The position numbers were made by a program, and so were the translations under genes. This document shows positions 42,853 to 50,954 of a stretch of DNA of 64,000 bases, in pieces. The notes beneath the pieces are model-generated. The model did not search any database, was not told the origin of the DNA, and was given only the letters and a program-made list of their open reading frames with translations. Within the stretch, counting starts at the first letter, position 1, and every line of letters starts with the position of its first letter. Origin of the DNA: Solirubrobacterales bacterium (lineage in GTDB: Bacteria > Actinomycetota > Thermoleophilia > Solirubrobacterales > 70-9); NCBI GenBank assembly GCA_017304845.1, contig JAFKLL010000019.1, positions 1 to 64,000 of the forward strand, given 5' to 3'.

Positions 42853-43368
42853 GTGGACCAAGACCTTCGTCCATATATCCACGAAGCGTTGTTCGTCGCA
42901 CTCAGCGATCTAGCTGGTTGTGGGGTTTTCAGCCGCGACGATATTCCCGCTGACACCGTGCTGGTCCGGTTTGGAGGACGAATATTTCCTTCCACTTCAA
43001 GGTTCTCCGTCGAGCTCCTGCCTTCAACGGCAGTCGGCTTAACCGAAGAAACTCTCTTGGCTGAACCCGCATCCTCATACCGGGATGCGAGCGACTACAT
43101 CAACCACTCATGCGACAGCAACCTGGGACTCGTTGACGCGGTTACTGTCGTATCGAAACGCTCTATCCATCGGGGCGAAGAGCTGACGTGTGACTACTCC
43201 TATTGGGAAGGCGACGAATCATATCGCATGAAGCAACCCTGCCACTGTGGCTCTGCTCGCTGCCGCGTCACCATCACCGGCCGCGACTGGGCACTTCCCG
43301 CGATGAGGAACGAGATCATCGATTGGGCATCTCCATATATACGGCGCAGACTGACCTCCGGTCGGTAG
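42853..43368 (+). CDS. SET-domain protein methyltransferase with post-SET cysteines
   Basis: 171 residues, almost only a SET domain. SAM-binding start GCGVFSRDDIPAD, the pseudoknot motif YINHSCDSN, GEELTCDYSYWEGDE with the catalytic-region Tyr, and a post-SET Cys cluster CHCGSARC (CxCx4C), which in eukaryotic SET enzymes binds zinc with a Cys of the core. This suggests lysine methylation of a protein. GTG 42853 follows GAGGAGA. Low-GC codon use like the rest of the cassette points to transfer. Target unknown; SET proteins in bacteria are sporadic. Confidence 0.88.
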   Translation: MDQDLRPYIHEALFVALSDLAGCGVFSRDDIPADTVLVRFGGRIFPSTSRFSVELLPSTAVGLTEETLLAEPASSYRDASDYINHSCDSNLGLVDAVTVVSKRSIHRGEELTCDYSYWEGDESYRMKQPCHCGSARCRVTITGRDWALPAMRNEIIDWASPYIRRRLTSGR

Positions 43369-43386
43369 GTAGATACCCTCCTCAGT

Positions 43387-43392
43387 TATAGT
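43387..43392 (+). promoter_or_regulatory. -10 box TATAGT (leaderless) of cassette SDR gene
   Basis: TATAGT ends 7 nt before ATG 43400; the gene may have its own promoter inside the cassette. Confidence 0.45.
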
Positions 43393-43399
43393 TCGATAT

Positions 43400-44092
43400 A
43401 TGAAACTCTTCATCACAGGACCAACACGCGGAATTGGACGGGCGATACTCGACGAACTTACTCCCGAACTCGACGAAGTCTGGGCTTTGGTCCGCGAGTC
43501 CGCCCAAGGAGAGGATATAAAGCGACGCCTTGGTGATCGTTGCGAAGTGCATCCCATCGTGTCTGACCTGGAGCGCACAGAAGAAGTGCAGGCGGCGGTT
43601 CGAGCCGCGTCTATCAATGCTCTTGACGCAGCCGTGCTCTGCGCGGGAGTCTTTACCGAGGGACCACTCAGCGATCTCGATATGTCCGCGTTCAAGCGCG
43701 ACCTAGAGATCAACTTGATCTCCCACGCGGTCTTGAGTTCAGAGCTGGTGGGTTCTCTCTCTCGGGGAAAGGCGCCTAGGGTCGTGATGATCGGATCCAC
43801 CGCAGCGTATGAGCCTTACCCACTGGTGCCGTCTTATGGCGTTGCCAAGTACGGCCTACGGGGCCTGGCTATAAACCTCAGGGAGGAACTCCGAGAAAGG
43901 GGAATCGGGGTGACACTCGTGTCGCCCGGTGGAACCTTGACCGACATGTGGGAAGGAGAGGATCTACCGCCAAACCGTCTGCTGGATCCGAGCGATGTCG
44001 GCAAGCTCGTCCGAGCCAGCCTGACCCTGTCGCCGCAGGCCGTGGTGGAGGACTTGATCGTGCGACCCATCCTTGGGGACATCCATGAATAG
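43400..44092 (+). CDS. SDR family oxidoreductase
   Basis: 230 residues. Cofactor motif TGPTRGIG, LCAGVFTEG in place of NNAG, the catalytic Ser in IGSTAAYEP and Tyr-Lys in YGVAKYGLRG, and VSPGGTLTDMW after it. All catalytic residues are present, so it should be an active short-chain reductase; substrate unknown. It overlaps the next gene by 8 nt. Same A/T-leaning codon use as the SET gene. Confidence 0.88.
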   Translation: MKLFITGPTRGIGRAILDELTPELDEVWALVRESAQGEDIKRRLGDRCEVHPIVSDLERTEEVQAAVRAASINALDAAVLCAGVFTEGPLSDLDMSAFKRDLEINLISHAVLSSELVGSLSRGKAPRVVMIGSTAAYEPYPLVPSYGVAKYGLRGLAINLREELRERGIGVTLVSPGGTLTDMWEGEDLPPNRLLDPSDVGKLVRASLTLSPQAVVEDLIVRPILGDIHE

Positions 44093-44585
44093 GCAGCCAT
44101 GGAGCACGCCCCGCATTCCTGGCTTCCTCGGAAGCGTCTCGATACGAGATTTCGCGCTTCGCGTCTACACACTGGAAGTGTCCGGCGCGACAAAAATCGA
44201 TAGAAGCAGACAGCTTCTAGACGCTGAGACAGCCCTTACCTCCGTAGGCGCTGGTGACTTCTCAGAGGAGTTTGAGTACCACCACCATGGGTTCATGGTC
44301 CTCAACTACGGTCGTCGTGGTCTAACCGTACTTCTCTATCACTTCGGTGCATGGGAGGACACCCCGGAGGTGTTCCTCAAAAGCTGGTATCGCTACCAAC
44401 ATAGCTCGGAGTTCGAGGTGCTGGATGACGCTGAACCGATTATGTGCTTTCTCGACAGCCCGTTGATCCTCGCGGAACTGAGTTTGTGGCGACAGATGGT
44501 TTCTGCCGCGCGCAGAAGCGAAAATATCGACTTCGAAAGCGCTTACGCAACGTACTTGGACGCGCCTGCGGTGAGCTTCGGATAA
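44085..44585 (+). CDS. Unknown protein, last gene of the SET cassette
   Basis: 166 residues starting at ATG 44085 inside the end of the SDR gene, which implies coupled translation. Mixed alpha/beta with an aromatic-rich core (EFEYHHHGFMVLNYGRRG, LLYHFGAWEDTPEVF, SWYRYQHSS). The His cluster HHH could bind a metal, but no family is recognised. No signal peptide or membrane segment. The next gene (AKR) returns to the usual high-GC codon use. Confidence 0.65.
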   Translation: MNRQPWSTPRIPGFLGSVSIRDFALRVYTLEVSGATKIDRSRQLLDAETALTSVGAGDFSEEFEYHHHGFMVLNYGRRGLTVLLYHFGAWEDTPEVFLKSWYRYQHSSEFEVLDDAEPIMCFLDSPLILAELSLWRQMVSAARRSENIDFESAYATYLDAPAVSFG

Positions 44586-44619
44586 CAGGGGCACGGGCCA
44601 GCCCACATCGCCCGCTTGC

Positions 44620-44625
44620 CATAGT
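44620..44625 (+). promoter_or_regulatory. -10 box CATAGT (leaderless) of AKR gene
   Basis: CATAGT ends 6 nt before ATG 44632. Confidence 0.45.
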
Positions 44626-44631
44626 TGGGCC

Positions 44632-45582
44632 ATGGTTCAGATCGGCGATTCTCAGCTCAGTGTCTTTCCCTTGAATCTCGGTGGCAACGTGTTCGGCTAC
44701 ACCGCCGATCAGGCTGCCTCGTTCGAGGTCCTGGACGCCTTCCTGGAGGCCGGCGGGAACTTCGTCGACACCGCCGACTCGTACTCGTCCTGGGTGACCG
44801 GGAACTCGGGCGGCGAGTCGGAGGCGATCATCGGCGAGTGGATGGAGAGCCGCGGCAACCGCGATCGCGTCGTGGTCGCGACCAAGGTCTCGCAGCACCC
44901 CGATCGGCAGGGACTCTCGGGCGAGAACGTGGTCAAGGCCTGCGAAGACTCGCTGCGAAGACTGAGGACCGATCGCATCGACCTCTACTACGCCCACTTC
45001 GACGATCACGACACCCCGCTGGAGGAGACGCTCGCCGCCTTCGACCGGCTCGTCACCGACGGCAAGGTCCGCTACGTCGCGGGCTCCAACTACGAGCCGG
45101 ACCGGATCGAGGAGGCCCTCGCGATCCAGGCCCGCGATGGCCTGGCCCGTTGGGTGGCGCTCCAGCCGCACTACAACCTGGTCGAGCGGGACGAGTACGA
45201 GAACGGCGGGCGCCGGGAGATCGCGGAACGCGAGAACCTCGCCGTGCTGCCCTACTTCTCCCTCGCCAAGGGGTTCCTGACCGGCAAGTACCGTGACGAA
45301 TCCGATCTCGGCAAGAGCCCGCGCGGCGGTGGCGCCGCCGCCTATCTGAACGACCACGGGCACCGCGTCCTGGCGGCCCTCGATCAGGTCGCCGCCGACC
45401 GGGGCGCCGAACCGGCCTCGGTCGCGATCGCCTGGCTGCTGGCCCAGCCCACGATCACCGCGCCGGTCGCCAGCGCCCGCAACCGCGCTCAGCTCGAGCC
45501 GCTGCTGGCCGGGGTCGAGCTCCAGCTCACCGCCGGCGAGCTGGAGCTCTTGGACCAGGCGTCGGATCCGGCCACCGTCTGA
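44632..45582 (+). CDS. Aldo/keto reductase
   Basis: 316-residue (beta/alpha)8 NADPH-dependent reductase. Catalytic Asp and Tyr appear in GNFVDTADSYSSWVTG, Lys in VVVATKVSQH, and His in DLYYAHFDDHDTPLEETL; NADP-binding segments are in the C-terminal part (PVASARNRAQLEPLL). Resembles the YajO/Tas-like AKR group. Single gene between the cassette and the convergent MFS gene. Substrate unknown. Confidence 0.93.
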   Translation: MVQIGDSQLSVFPLNLGGNVFGYTADQAASFEVLDAFLEAGGNFVDTADSYSSWVTGNSGGESEAIIGEWMESRGNRDRVVVATKVSQHPDRQGLSGENVVKACEDSLRRLRTDRIDLYYAHFDDHDTPLEETLAAFDRLVTDGKVRYVAGSNYEPDRIEEALAIQARDGLARWVALQPHYNLVERDEYENGGRREIAERENLAVLPYFSLAKGFLTGKYRDESDLGKSPRGGGAAAYLNDHGHRVLAALDQVAADRGAEPASVAIAWLLAQPTITAPVASARNRAQLEPLLAGVELQLTAGELELLDQASDPATV

Positions 45583-45601
45583 GGCCGGATCCGCGGCGGG
45601 G

Positions 45602-47062
45602 TCAATGCGCCATCGCCAGCTCCCCTTCAGCCTCGACCTGAGGCCGGCCGCTCCGCAGCGTGGCGGCGGTGACCACGGCCCCGGTCGCGAGGATCGCGGC
45701 CGACCACCAGAACGCGGTGGTGTAGCCGTGGACCGCGGCCTGGGCCGCGAACTCCGGGCCCGGCACCTTGCCGGAGGCGAAGGCTGAGATCGCCGAGGCG
45801 GAGATCGTCGAGAGCAGCGCGGTCCCGACCGACCCGCCGACCTGCTGGCAGGTGTTGACCATGGCCGAGGCCACCCCGGCGTCGGCCGAAGCGACGCCGA
45901 GCGTGGCGCTGGCCATCGACGGGGCGATCACCAGCCCGAACCCGAGGCCGACCAGGCAGAGCCCCGGCAGGACAGCGGTGGCGTAGGTCGAATCGACCCC
46001 CACCCCGGTCAGGAACACCATTCCCGCGGCGGCCAGGACCATCCCGGTCGGGACCAGCGGCCGGGGCCCGAACCGAGGCATCAGCCTGGTGCTGGAGCTG
46101 ACCGAGCCGACCATCAGGAAGGCGATCATCGGCAGGAAGGCGAGCCCGGTCTCGACCGGGCTGAAGCCGAGGGTCTGCTGCATGTAATAGGTGAGGAACA
46201 GGAAGACGCCGAACATGCTGGCCCCGGCGACGGCCACCGCCAGGTAGGAGCCGGCCCGGTTTCGATCGGTGACGACGCGAAGCGGCAGCAGCGGCGCGTC
46301 GGCCCGACGTTCGACCAGGATGAAGGCGAACAGGAGCAGCACGCCGGCGACGAGGCTGACGAGCGTCACCGCCGCCGTCCAGCCGTCCGCCTCGGCTCTC
46401 GAGAAGCCGAAGACGATGCCGAACAGGCCGAGCGAGGCGGCCAACGCCCCGGGGATGTCCATGCTGATCTCGCGGCGGTCGACGCGGTTCTCGAGCAACC
46501 GCAGCAGCCCCATCGCGGCCGGGATGGCGAAGGCGACGTTGACGAACATGCACCAGCGCCAATCGAGGTACTCGGTCAGCAGGCCGCCGAGCAGCAGCCC
46601 GACCGCGCCGCCGCCACCGGCCACCGCGCCGTAGACGGCGAAGGCCTTCCCCCGCTCCCCCGGCTCGGTGAAGGTGGTGGTCAGGGTCGAGAGCGCCGCC
46701 GGGGCGAGCAGCGCGCCGAACAGGCCCTGCAGGGCCCTGGCCCCGACCAGCACCTCGAAGCTGGGCGCGATCCCGCCGAGGGACGAGGCGAGAGCGAATC
46801 CGGTCAGGCCGGTGATCAGCGCGCGTCGACGGCCGAAGAAGTCACTCATCCTGCCGCCCATCAGGAGCAGGCTGCCGAAGGCGAGCGCGTAGGCGGTGAT
46901 GATCCACTGCCGGCTCGCATCCCCGAATCCGAGGTCGGCCTGGGCGGACGGCAGCGCGATGTTGACGATGGTCGCGTCGAGCACGACCATCAACTGGGCC
47001 AGGGCGAGGAAGGCGAGGATCTTCCATCGTCGGCCGTGGTGTGGGTGGTTGCTGGGGTTCAT
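45602..47062 (-). CDS. MFS drug efflux transporter, DHA2 (14-TMS) family
   Basis: 486 residues with about 14 membrane segments. Motif A-like GGRMSDFFGRRRALI, motif C-type region AVAGGGGAVGLLLGGLLTE, and VVLDATIVNIALPSAQADLG in the first segment, all typical of DHA2 exporters. ATG 47062 has an AGAAGAG site; a GTG at 47089 is possible. Divergent from a TetR gene with an inverted repeat between them, the standard arrangement for a regulated exporter. Confidence 0.93.
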   Translation of the reverse strand: MNPSNHPHHGRRWKILAFLALAQLMVVLDATIVNIALPSAQADLGFGDASRQWIITAYALAFGSLLLMGGRMSDFFGRRRALITGLTGFALASSLGGIAPSFEVLVGARALQGLFGALLAPAALSTLTTTFTEPGERGKAFAVYGAVAGGGGAVGLLLGGLLTEYLDWRWCMFVNVAFAIPAAMGLLRLLENRVDRREISMDIPGALAASLGLFGIVFGFSRAEADGWTAAVTLVSLVAGVLLLFAFILVERRADAPLLPLRVVTDRNRAGSYLAVAVAGASMFGVFLFLTYYMQQTLGFSPVETGLAFLPMIAFLMVGSVSSSTRLMPRFGPRPLVPTGMVLAAAGMVFLTGVGVDSTYATAVLPGLCLVGLGFGLVIAPSMASATLGVASADAGVASAMVNTCQQVGGSVGTALLSTISASAISAFASGKVPGPEFAAQAAVHGYTTAFWWSAAILATGAVVTAATLRSGRPQVEAEGELAMAH

Positions 47063-47116
47063 CTCTTCTTTCCGATAAGTGGAGGACACTTCTCAACTTA
47101 TGGCGAGAGTAGCACA

Positions 47117-47141
47117 GAAACGGAGGAAATCTCTCCGTTTC
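47117..47141. promoter_or_regulatory. TetR-type operator (9-7-9 inverted repeat)
   Basis: Perfect arms GAAACGGAG and CTCCGTTTC with a 7-bp spacer, between the divergent MFS and TetR starts and just before the TAGAAT box (47143-47148) of the TetR gene. Confidence 0.65.
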
Positions 47142-47157
47142 GTAGAATCCCTCTCCC

Positions 47158-47814
47158 ATGGCCGATCGAAAAGACCAGGAACGACCGCTCCGCGCCGACG
47201 CCCGCAAGAACCGCGAACGGATCCTCGAAGCCGCCGCGACGGTCTTCGCCCGCGACGGCCTCGACGCGAGCCTCGACGTGATCGCCGCCGAGGCCGGAGT
47301 CGGGGTCGGGACCGTCTACCGACGCTTCCCGGAACGCCAGGACCTGATCGACGAGCTCTTCGAGGTGAAGATCGAGCGCTTCGTCTCACTGGCCGAGGAA
47401 TGCGCCGCGATCGAGGATCCCTGGGAGGGCCTGACCACCTTCATCCGACGCGCCGCCCGGATGCACGGCGACGACATCGCCCTGCGCCAGATCGTCCTCG
47501 GGCCGGGCGCGACGAGCGAGATGATGGACCGCCCCCGGAAGAGGCTCGCGCCGATCATGTCCGGCTTGATCGAACGGGCCAAGGCGCAGGGTTCGCTCCG
47601 CACGGACTTCGACACCTTGGACGTGCCGCTGATCGAGGTGATGCTGGCCCGGACGATCGACCTGACCGACGCCGCCTCCTCCGAGGTCTGGGAACGGCTC
47701 CTCACCCTGGTGATCGACGGCATGCGCTCCAGCCGGGAGACCGTCACCCCGATGCCGGTCGAGCCGATAACCCCCGAGCAGTACATGGCCGCGATTGCGG
47801 CCTCGAAGCGGTAG
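47158..47814 (+). CDS. TetR/AcrR family transcriptional regulator
   Basis: 218 residues. N-terminal helix-turn-helix (about 15-62): NRERILEAAATVFARDG, LDVIAAEAGVGVGTVYRRFP. The C-terminal ligand domain is of the SbtR-like actinobacterial type (HGDDIALRQIVLGPG). Divergent from the MFS exporter and next to a perfect inverted repeat, so it probably represses both. Starts 9 nt after TAGAAT. Confidence 0.93.
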   Translation: MADRKDQERPLRADARKNRERILEAAATVFARDGLDASLDVIAAEAGVGVGTVYRRFPERQDLIDELFEVKIERFVSLAEECAAIEDPWEGLTTFIRRAARMHGDDIALRQIVLGPGATSEMMDRPRKRLAPIMSGLIERAKAQGSLRTDFDTLDVPLIEVMLARTIDLTDAASSEVWERLLTLVIDGMRSSRETVTPMPVEPITPEQYMAAIAASKR

Positions 47815-47831
47815 CCCCGGGCGACCGGGGC
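47814..47831. terminator. Small hairpin between convergent genes
   Basis: GCCCCGG-GCGA-CCGGGGC, a perfect 7-bp stem with a tetraloop; no T-run follows. Confidence 0.4.
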
Positions 47832-47832
47832 G

Positions 47833-48012
47833 TCAGTTCGCGAAGACGATCGCCAGCACGACGGCGATCACGATCACGTCGACCAGGATCATCCACTTGA
47901 TCCACGGTCTGAGCGCCCCGCTCGGGGCGGACTCCGAGCCGGAGAACATCGCCGACTCGGACTGTTCGTACTCCTCGAACTCCTCGCGCAGCTCCTCGGT
48001 CGAATCGGCCAT
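47833..48012 (-). CDS. Small single-pass membrane protein
   Basis: 59 residues: an acidic N-terminal half (STEELREEFEEYEQSES) and one membrane segment (MILVDVIVIAVVLAIVF) at the C-terminus. ATG 48012 lies 6 nt after a TAGGCT box, which together with the clean reading frame supports a real gene. No family recognised. Confidence 0.65.
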   Translation of the reverse strand: MADSTEELREEFEEYEQSESAMFSGSESAPSGALRPWIKWMILVDVIVIAVVLAIVFAN

Positions 48013-48018
48013 GCTCCG

Positions 48019-48024
48019 AGCCTA
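48019..48024 (-). promoter_or_regulatory. -10 box TAGGCT (leaderless) of small membrane protein gene
   Basis: TAGGCT ends 6 nt before ATG 48012. Confidence 0.5.
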
Positions 48025-48032
48025 ACGCCGCC

Positions 48033-48395
48033 TCAGGAAGGACTGGGCGCGTCGCCCAGCTTCTTGATCTGGCCGACCGAGATGTTGAACTTGGCGTTGC
48101 CGTCGTCGTCGACCGAGGTGACGGTCACCTTCATGTCGTAGTGGTTGCCCTGCGGATCGACCAGCTCGCAGGTCTCGGTCGCGTCGACCTCCGCCTTCAG
48201 ATCCTCCGGGCAATCGACCGAGGCCGGCTTCTGACCCGTCTTCGCGGTCAGGGACTTGGACGACTCCAGCTCGAGCTGGTCGCTGGCGATGGTGTCGTCA
48301 CCGATGCTGACCGACTTCTCGCATGCGGCGAGAGACAGAGACAGCGCGGTGATTCCGAGGAACAGGACGAGTACGCGGCGGATGGACGTGATCAC
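48033..48395 (-). CDS. DUF4333 lipoprotein
   Basis: 120 residues. The signal peptide ends in the lipobox LAAC (LGITALSLSLAACEKS), so Cys25 would be lipidated and the protein held in the membrane. The rest matches DUF4333 of actinobacterial lipoproteins: PASVDCPEDLKAEVDAT, CELVDPQGNHYDMKVTVTSV with a pair of Cys that may form a disulfide. GTG 48395 lies 6 nt after TAAGGT (48402-48407), itself within the end of the upstream gene. Function unknown. Confidence 0.88.
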   Translation of the reverse strand: MITSIRRVLVLFLGITALSLSLAACEKSVSIGDDTIASDQLELESSKSLTAKTGQKPASVDCPEDLKAEVDATETCELVDPQGNHYDMKVTVTSVDDDGNAKFNISVGQIKKLGDAPSPS

Positions 48396-48399
48396 GGCG

Positions 48400-50883
48400 T
48401 CACCTTACCCGCCGCACCACCCGGAACTTGATCACCTTGACCGGCCCGACCCGGCCGTTCTTGATGGCGCGGATGCGGATCGCGTGACGGCCCGGCCTGA
48501 TCCGGCGGAAGACCTTCGGCGAGCGGCAGCCCGCGAACTTCCGGCGGTCGATCCGGCACCGGAACCTGGCGCCCTTCTGGTCGCTCCGGAAGCCGACCCG
48601 GACCCGGCGCAGGACCCGGCCCCGGATCCTGATCCTCGCCTTGGGACGGCTGCGGACGATCACCCGGGGGGCTCTCGTGACCGGGGCGGCGACGCCGGTT
48701 CCCCGGAGCTCGACGGCCGCCGGATCGCCGGGCGCGTTGGTCTGCAAGGTCACGGTGGCGGCGCGGGCGCCGGCCACCGTCGGACGGAAGCCGAAGGACA
48801 GCGTGCAGTGCGCGCCCGGCTGGAAGGTGCCGACGCAGTTCGAGCTCGCCGGGAAGTCGGCCGCGGCCGCTCCGCCGACGGTGACCGCGCTGATCTCGAG
48901 CGGCTCGTCGCCGGTGCTGGTGACCTGGATCGTGCCGGGTTGGCTCTCCTGGCCGATCTGGACGCTGCCGAAGTCGCGGGTCGCGGGATCGACCGAGACC
49001 CCGGGCGCCGGCGGGGGCGGATCGGTGGCGAGCCCGGTCAGCGGCACGGAGATCTGGGGCTGCTCGTCGCTGGCGGTGTCCAGGTAGAGGGCGCTGGCCC
49101 GGCTCCCGGCGGGACCTTGCGGCGTGAACGCCACCTCGATCTCGCAGCGCCCGCCGACCGGGATCGAGGCGTCCTGGCACCCGTCGTCCGTGATCGCGAA
49201 GTCGCTCGAGTCGCCTCCGCCGACCTGCACTCCGGTCACCCCGAGCCTGGCCAGGCCGCCCTGGTTGGTCAGGCTCACCGTGACGGGGGCGGAATCGGTT
49301 CCGGAGACGGTGTCCGGGAAGTCGACGGTGGTCGGGTCGGCGACCGGCTGCCCCGGCTCCCCCTGGTTGAGGTAGATCGCGACCTGGGCGTCCTGGCCGG
49401 CGATGGAGAGGTCCGGGCGGCCGTCTCCGTTGAAATCGCCGATGTAGGTGCCGTGCGGGCCGATGCTCTGCTCGGGATCGATGGCCAGGTTCGACGCGAA
49501 GTGGAAGTTCCCCTCGCCGTCGCCGACGAAGATGGTGGTCGTGTCGTTCAGGTAGTTGCCGGTGGCGAGGTCGAGGAACCCGTCCCCGTTCAGGTCGGCC
49601 GCCGAGACCGAGTAGGGGTTCGGATCCCAGCCGTCGGCCAGCGGCAGCGAGATCTTGCCCTGGCGGACGAAGCTGCCGTCGGCCTGCGAGAGATAGGCCT
49701 CGATCTGGTTCTCGAACCTCATCGTGGCGATCACGTCGTCGCGCCCGTCGCCGTTCAGGTCCCCGGTGGCCATCCCCCAGGGGGACTGGCAACCGCAGCT
49801 CGGACCGAAACGGCCGACCTCGGTGAAGGTCCCGTCGCCGTCGCCGGCGTACATGAGCACCTGGCCGGGCCAGGTCGAGACCGTGAAGTCGCTGACCCCG
49901 TCGCCGTCGAAGTCGCCCGCGGCCATCCCCATCGGGCCGTCGACCGGGACGGCCTGGGTGATCGCGTCGCCGAAGGTCCCGTCGCCCTCCCCGGGGAAGA
50001 CCTCGAGCATGTACCCGTTCTCCCCGGTCTCGTCGTCGTAGGTCCCGTAGCCGGCGAGTACGTCGAGGTTCTCGTCACCCGTGAACTCGCCGGTGACCAG
50101 GTTGCCCTCGAGCCCGTTCTCGTCCACCGGCAACTCCGTGCCTTGGTCCATCTCGCCGTCACCCTCGTTGAGGAAGGCGCGCGCCGTGCCGCCCCCGGCC
50201 GCGACCGCGTCCAGGTCGGAGTCGCCATCGAAGGCGCCGGTCGCGGCGCTGCCCGCGAACCCGCCTCCGGAGATCTCGCGCCCGAACGGCGTGGTCAGGG
50301 TCCCACTCGGGGTGCCGTAGGCGAAACCAGCCGAGACCGACCAGTCGTCCATCTGGGAGACGGTCACGACCCCGGCCCGCCCCTGCCCCTCGAAGTCGCC
50401 GCCGGCGTAGCCCCACAGGTCCGTGGCGCCCTCCAGCGGCTCGTTCAGGGTCGGCTCGGCGAGATCAGGCGCGTTCGCCGCCGGCACCACGCCCGTCCCG
50501 GACACCGGCACCACGACGGGATCGCCCTCGTCGGCCTCGATCGTGATCGTGGCCGACTTGGCGCCGACCTCGTCCGGCTGGAAGGCGACGTCGATGTAGC
50601 AGTAGACGCCCTCGCCCAGCTCGACGTCGTCACAGGAGTAGGTGTCGATCGAGAACGCGTCCGGGTCGGCGCCGCCGAGCGTCGCCGAGGTGACGTAGAC
50701 GCCGGGATCGGCGATGCCGTCGACCTCGACGTACTGGGGCGAGTAGACCTCGCCCAGCACCTGCTCGCCGAACCTCACCTGGGCAGGCGAGACGTCGACT
50801 CGCGGCGCCGCCTGGGCCTGCGCCCCGACCGCGAAGAACGAGATGAATGCGAGCAGCGTCAATCCCACCGTTCTGGACCCCAT
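48400..50883 (-). CDS. Secreted FG-GAP/VCBS-repeat protein with choice-of-anchor D domains
   Basis: 827 residues. Signal peptide (TLLAFISFFAVGAQAQA), an ASPM/SPD-2/Hydin-type Ig-like domain (about 30-125, ending VPVSGTGVVPAAN), an FG-GAP propeller with calcium-type loops (about 135-520: DFDGDGVSDF, DLNGDGRDDV, DLNGDGFLDL, DFNGDGRPDL), two further anchor-D domains (about 530-730), and a basic Arg-rich end. ATG 50883 is 7 nt after a TACAGT box. Probably a surface protein binding calcium; partner unknown. Confidence 0.85.
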   Translation of the reverse strand: MGSRTVGLTLLAFISFFAVGAQAQAAPRVDVSPAQVRFGEQVLGEVYSPQYVEVDGIADPGVYVTSATLGGADPDAFSIDTYSCDDVELGEGVYCYIDVAFQPDEVGAKSATITIEADEGDPVVVPVSGTGVVPAANAPDLAEPTLNEPLEGATDLWGYAGGDFEGQGRAGVVTVSQMDDWSVSAGFAYGTPSGTLTTPFGREISGGGFAGSAATGAFDGDSDLDAVAAGGGTARAFLNEGDGEMDQGTELPVDENGLEGNLVTGEFTGDENLDVLAGYGTYDDETGENGYMLEVFPGEGDGTFGDAITQAVPVDGPMGMAAGDFDGDGVSDFTVSTWPGQVLMYAGDGDGTFTEVGRFGPSCGCQSPWGMATGDLNGDGRDDVIATMRFENQIEAYLSQADGSFVRQGKISLPLADGWDPNPYSVSAADLNGDGFLDLATGNYLNDTTTIFVGDGEGNFHFASNLAIDPEQSIGPHGTYIGDFNGDGRPDLSIAGQDAQVAIYLNQGEPGQPVADPTTVDFPDTVSGTDSAPVTVSLTNQGGLARLGVTGVQVGGGDSSDFAITDDGCQDASIPVGGRCEIEVAFTPQGPAGSRASALYLDTASDEQPQISVPLTGLATDPPPPAPGVSVDPATRDFGSVQIGQESQPGTIQVTSTGDEPLEISAVTVGGAAAADFPASSNCVGTFQPGAHCTLSFGFRPTVAGARAATVTLQTNAPGDPAAVELRGTGVAAPVTRAPRVIVRSRPKARIRIRGRVLRRVRVGFRSDQKGARFRCRIDRRKFAGCRSPKVFRRIRPGRHAIRIRAIKNGRVGPVKVIKFRVVRRVR

Positions 50884-50899
50884 ACCTACCACTGTATGG
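50880..50899. promoter_or_regulatory. Inverted repeat across a divergent promoter
   Basis: CCATAC-N8-GTATGG covers the TACAGT -10 box and start codon of the FG-GAP gene, 55 nt before the divergent Crp-like gene; it could be that regulator's operator. Confidence 0.35.
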
Positions 50900-50942
50900 T
50901 ATTTCCGCCCCGGCGGCCAGCCCCTATATCCACGCCGAGGGC

Positions 50943-50948
50943 TATGGT
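50943..50948 (+). promoter_or_regulatory. -10 box TATGGT (leaderless) of Crp-like gene
   Basis: TATGGT ends 6 nt before ATG 50955. Confidence 0.5.
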
Positions 50949-50954
50949 CAGAAC

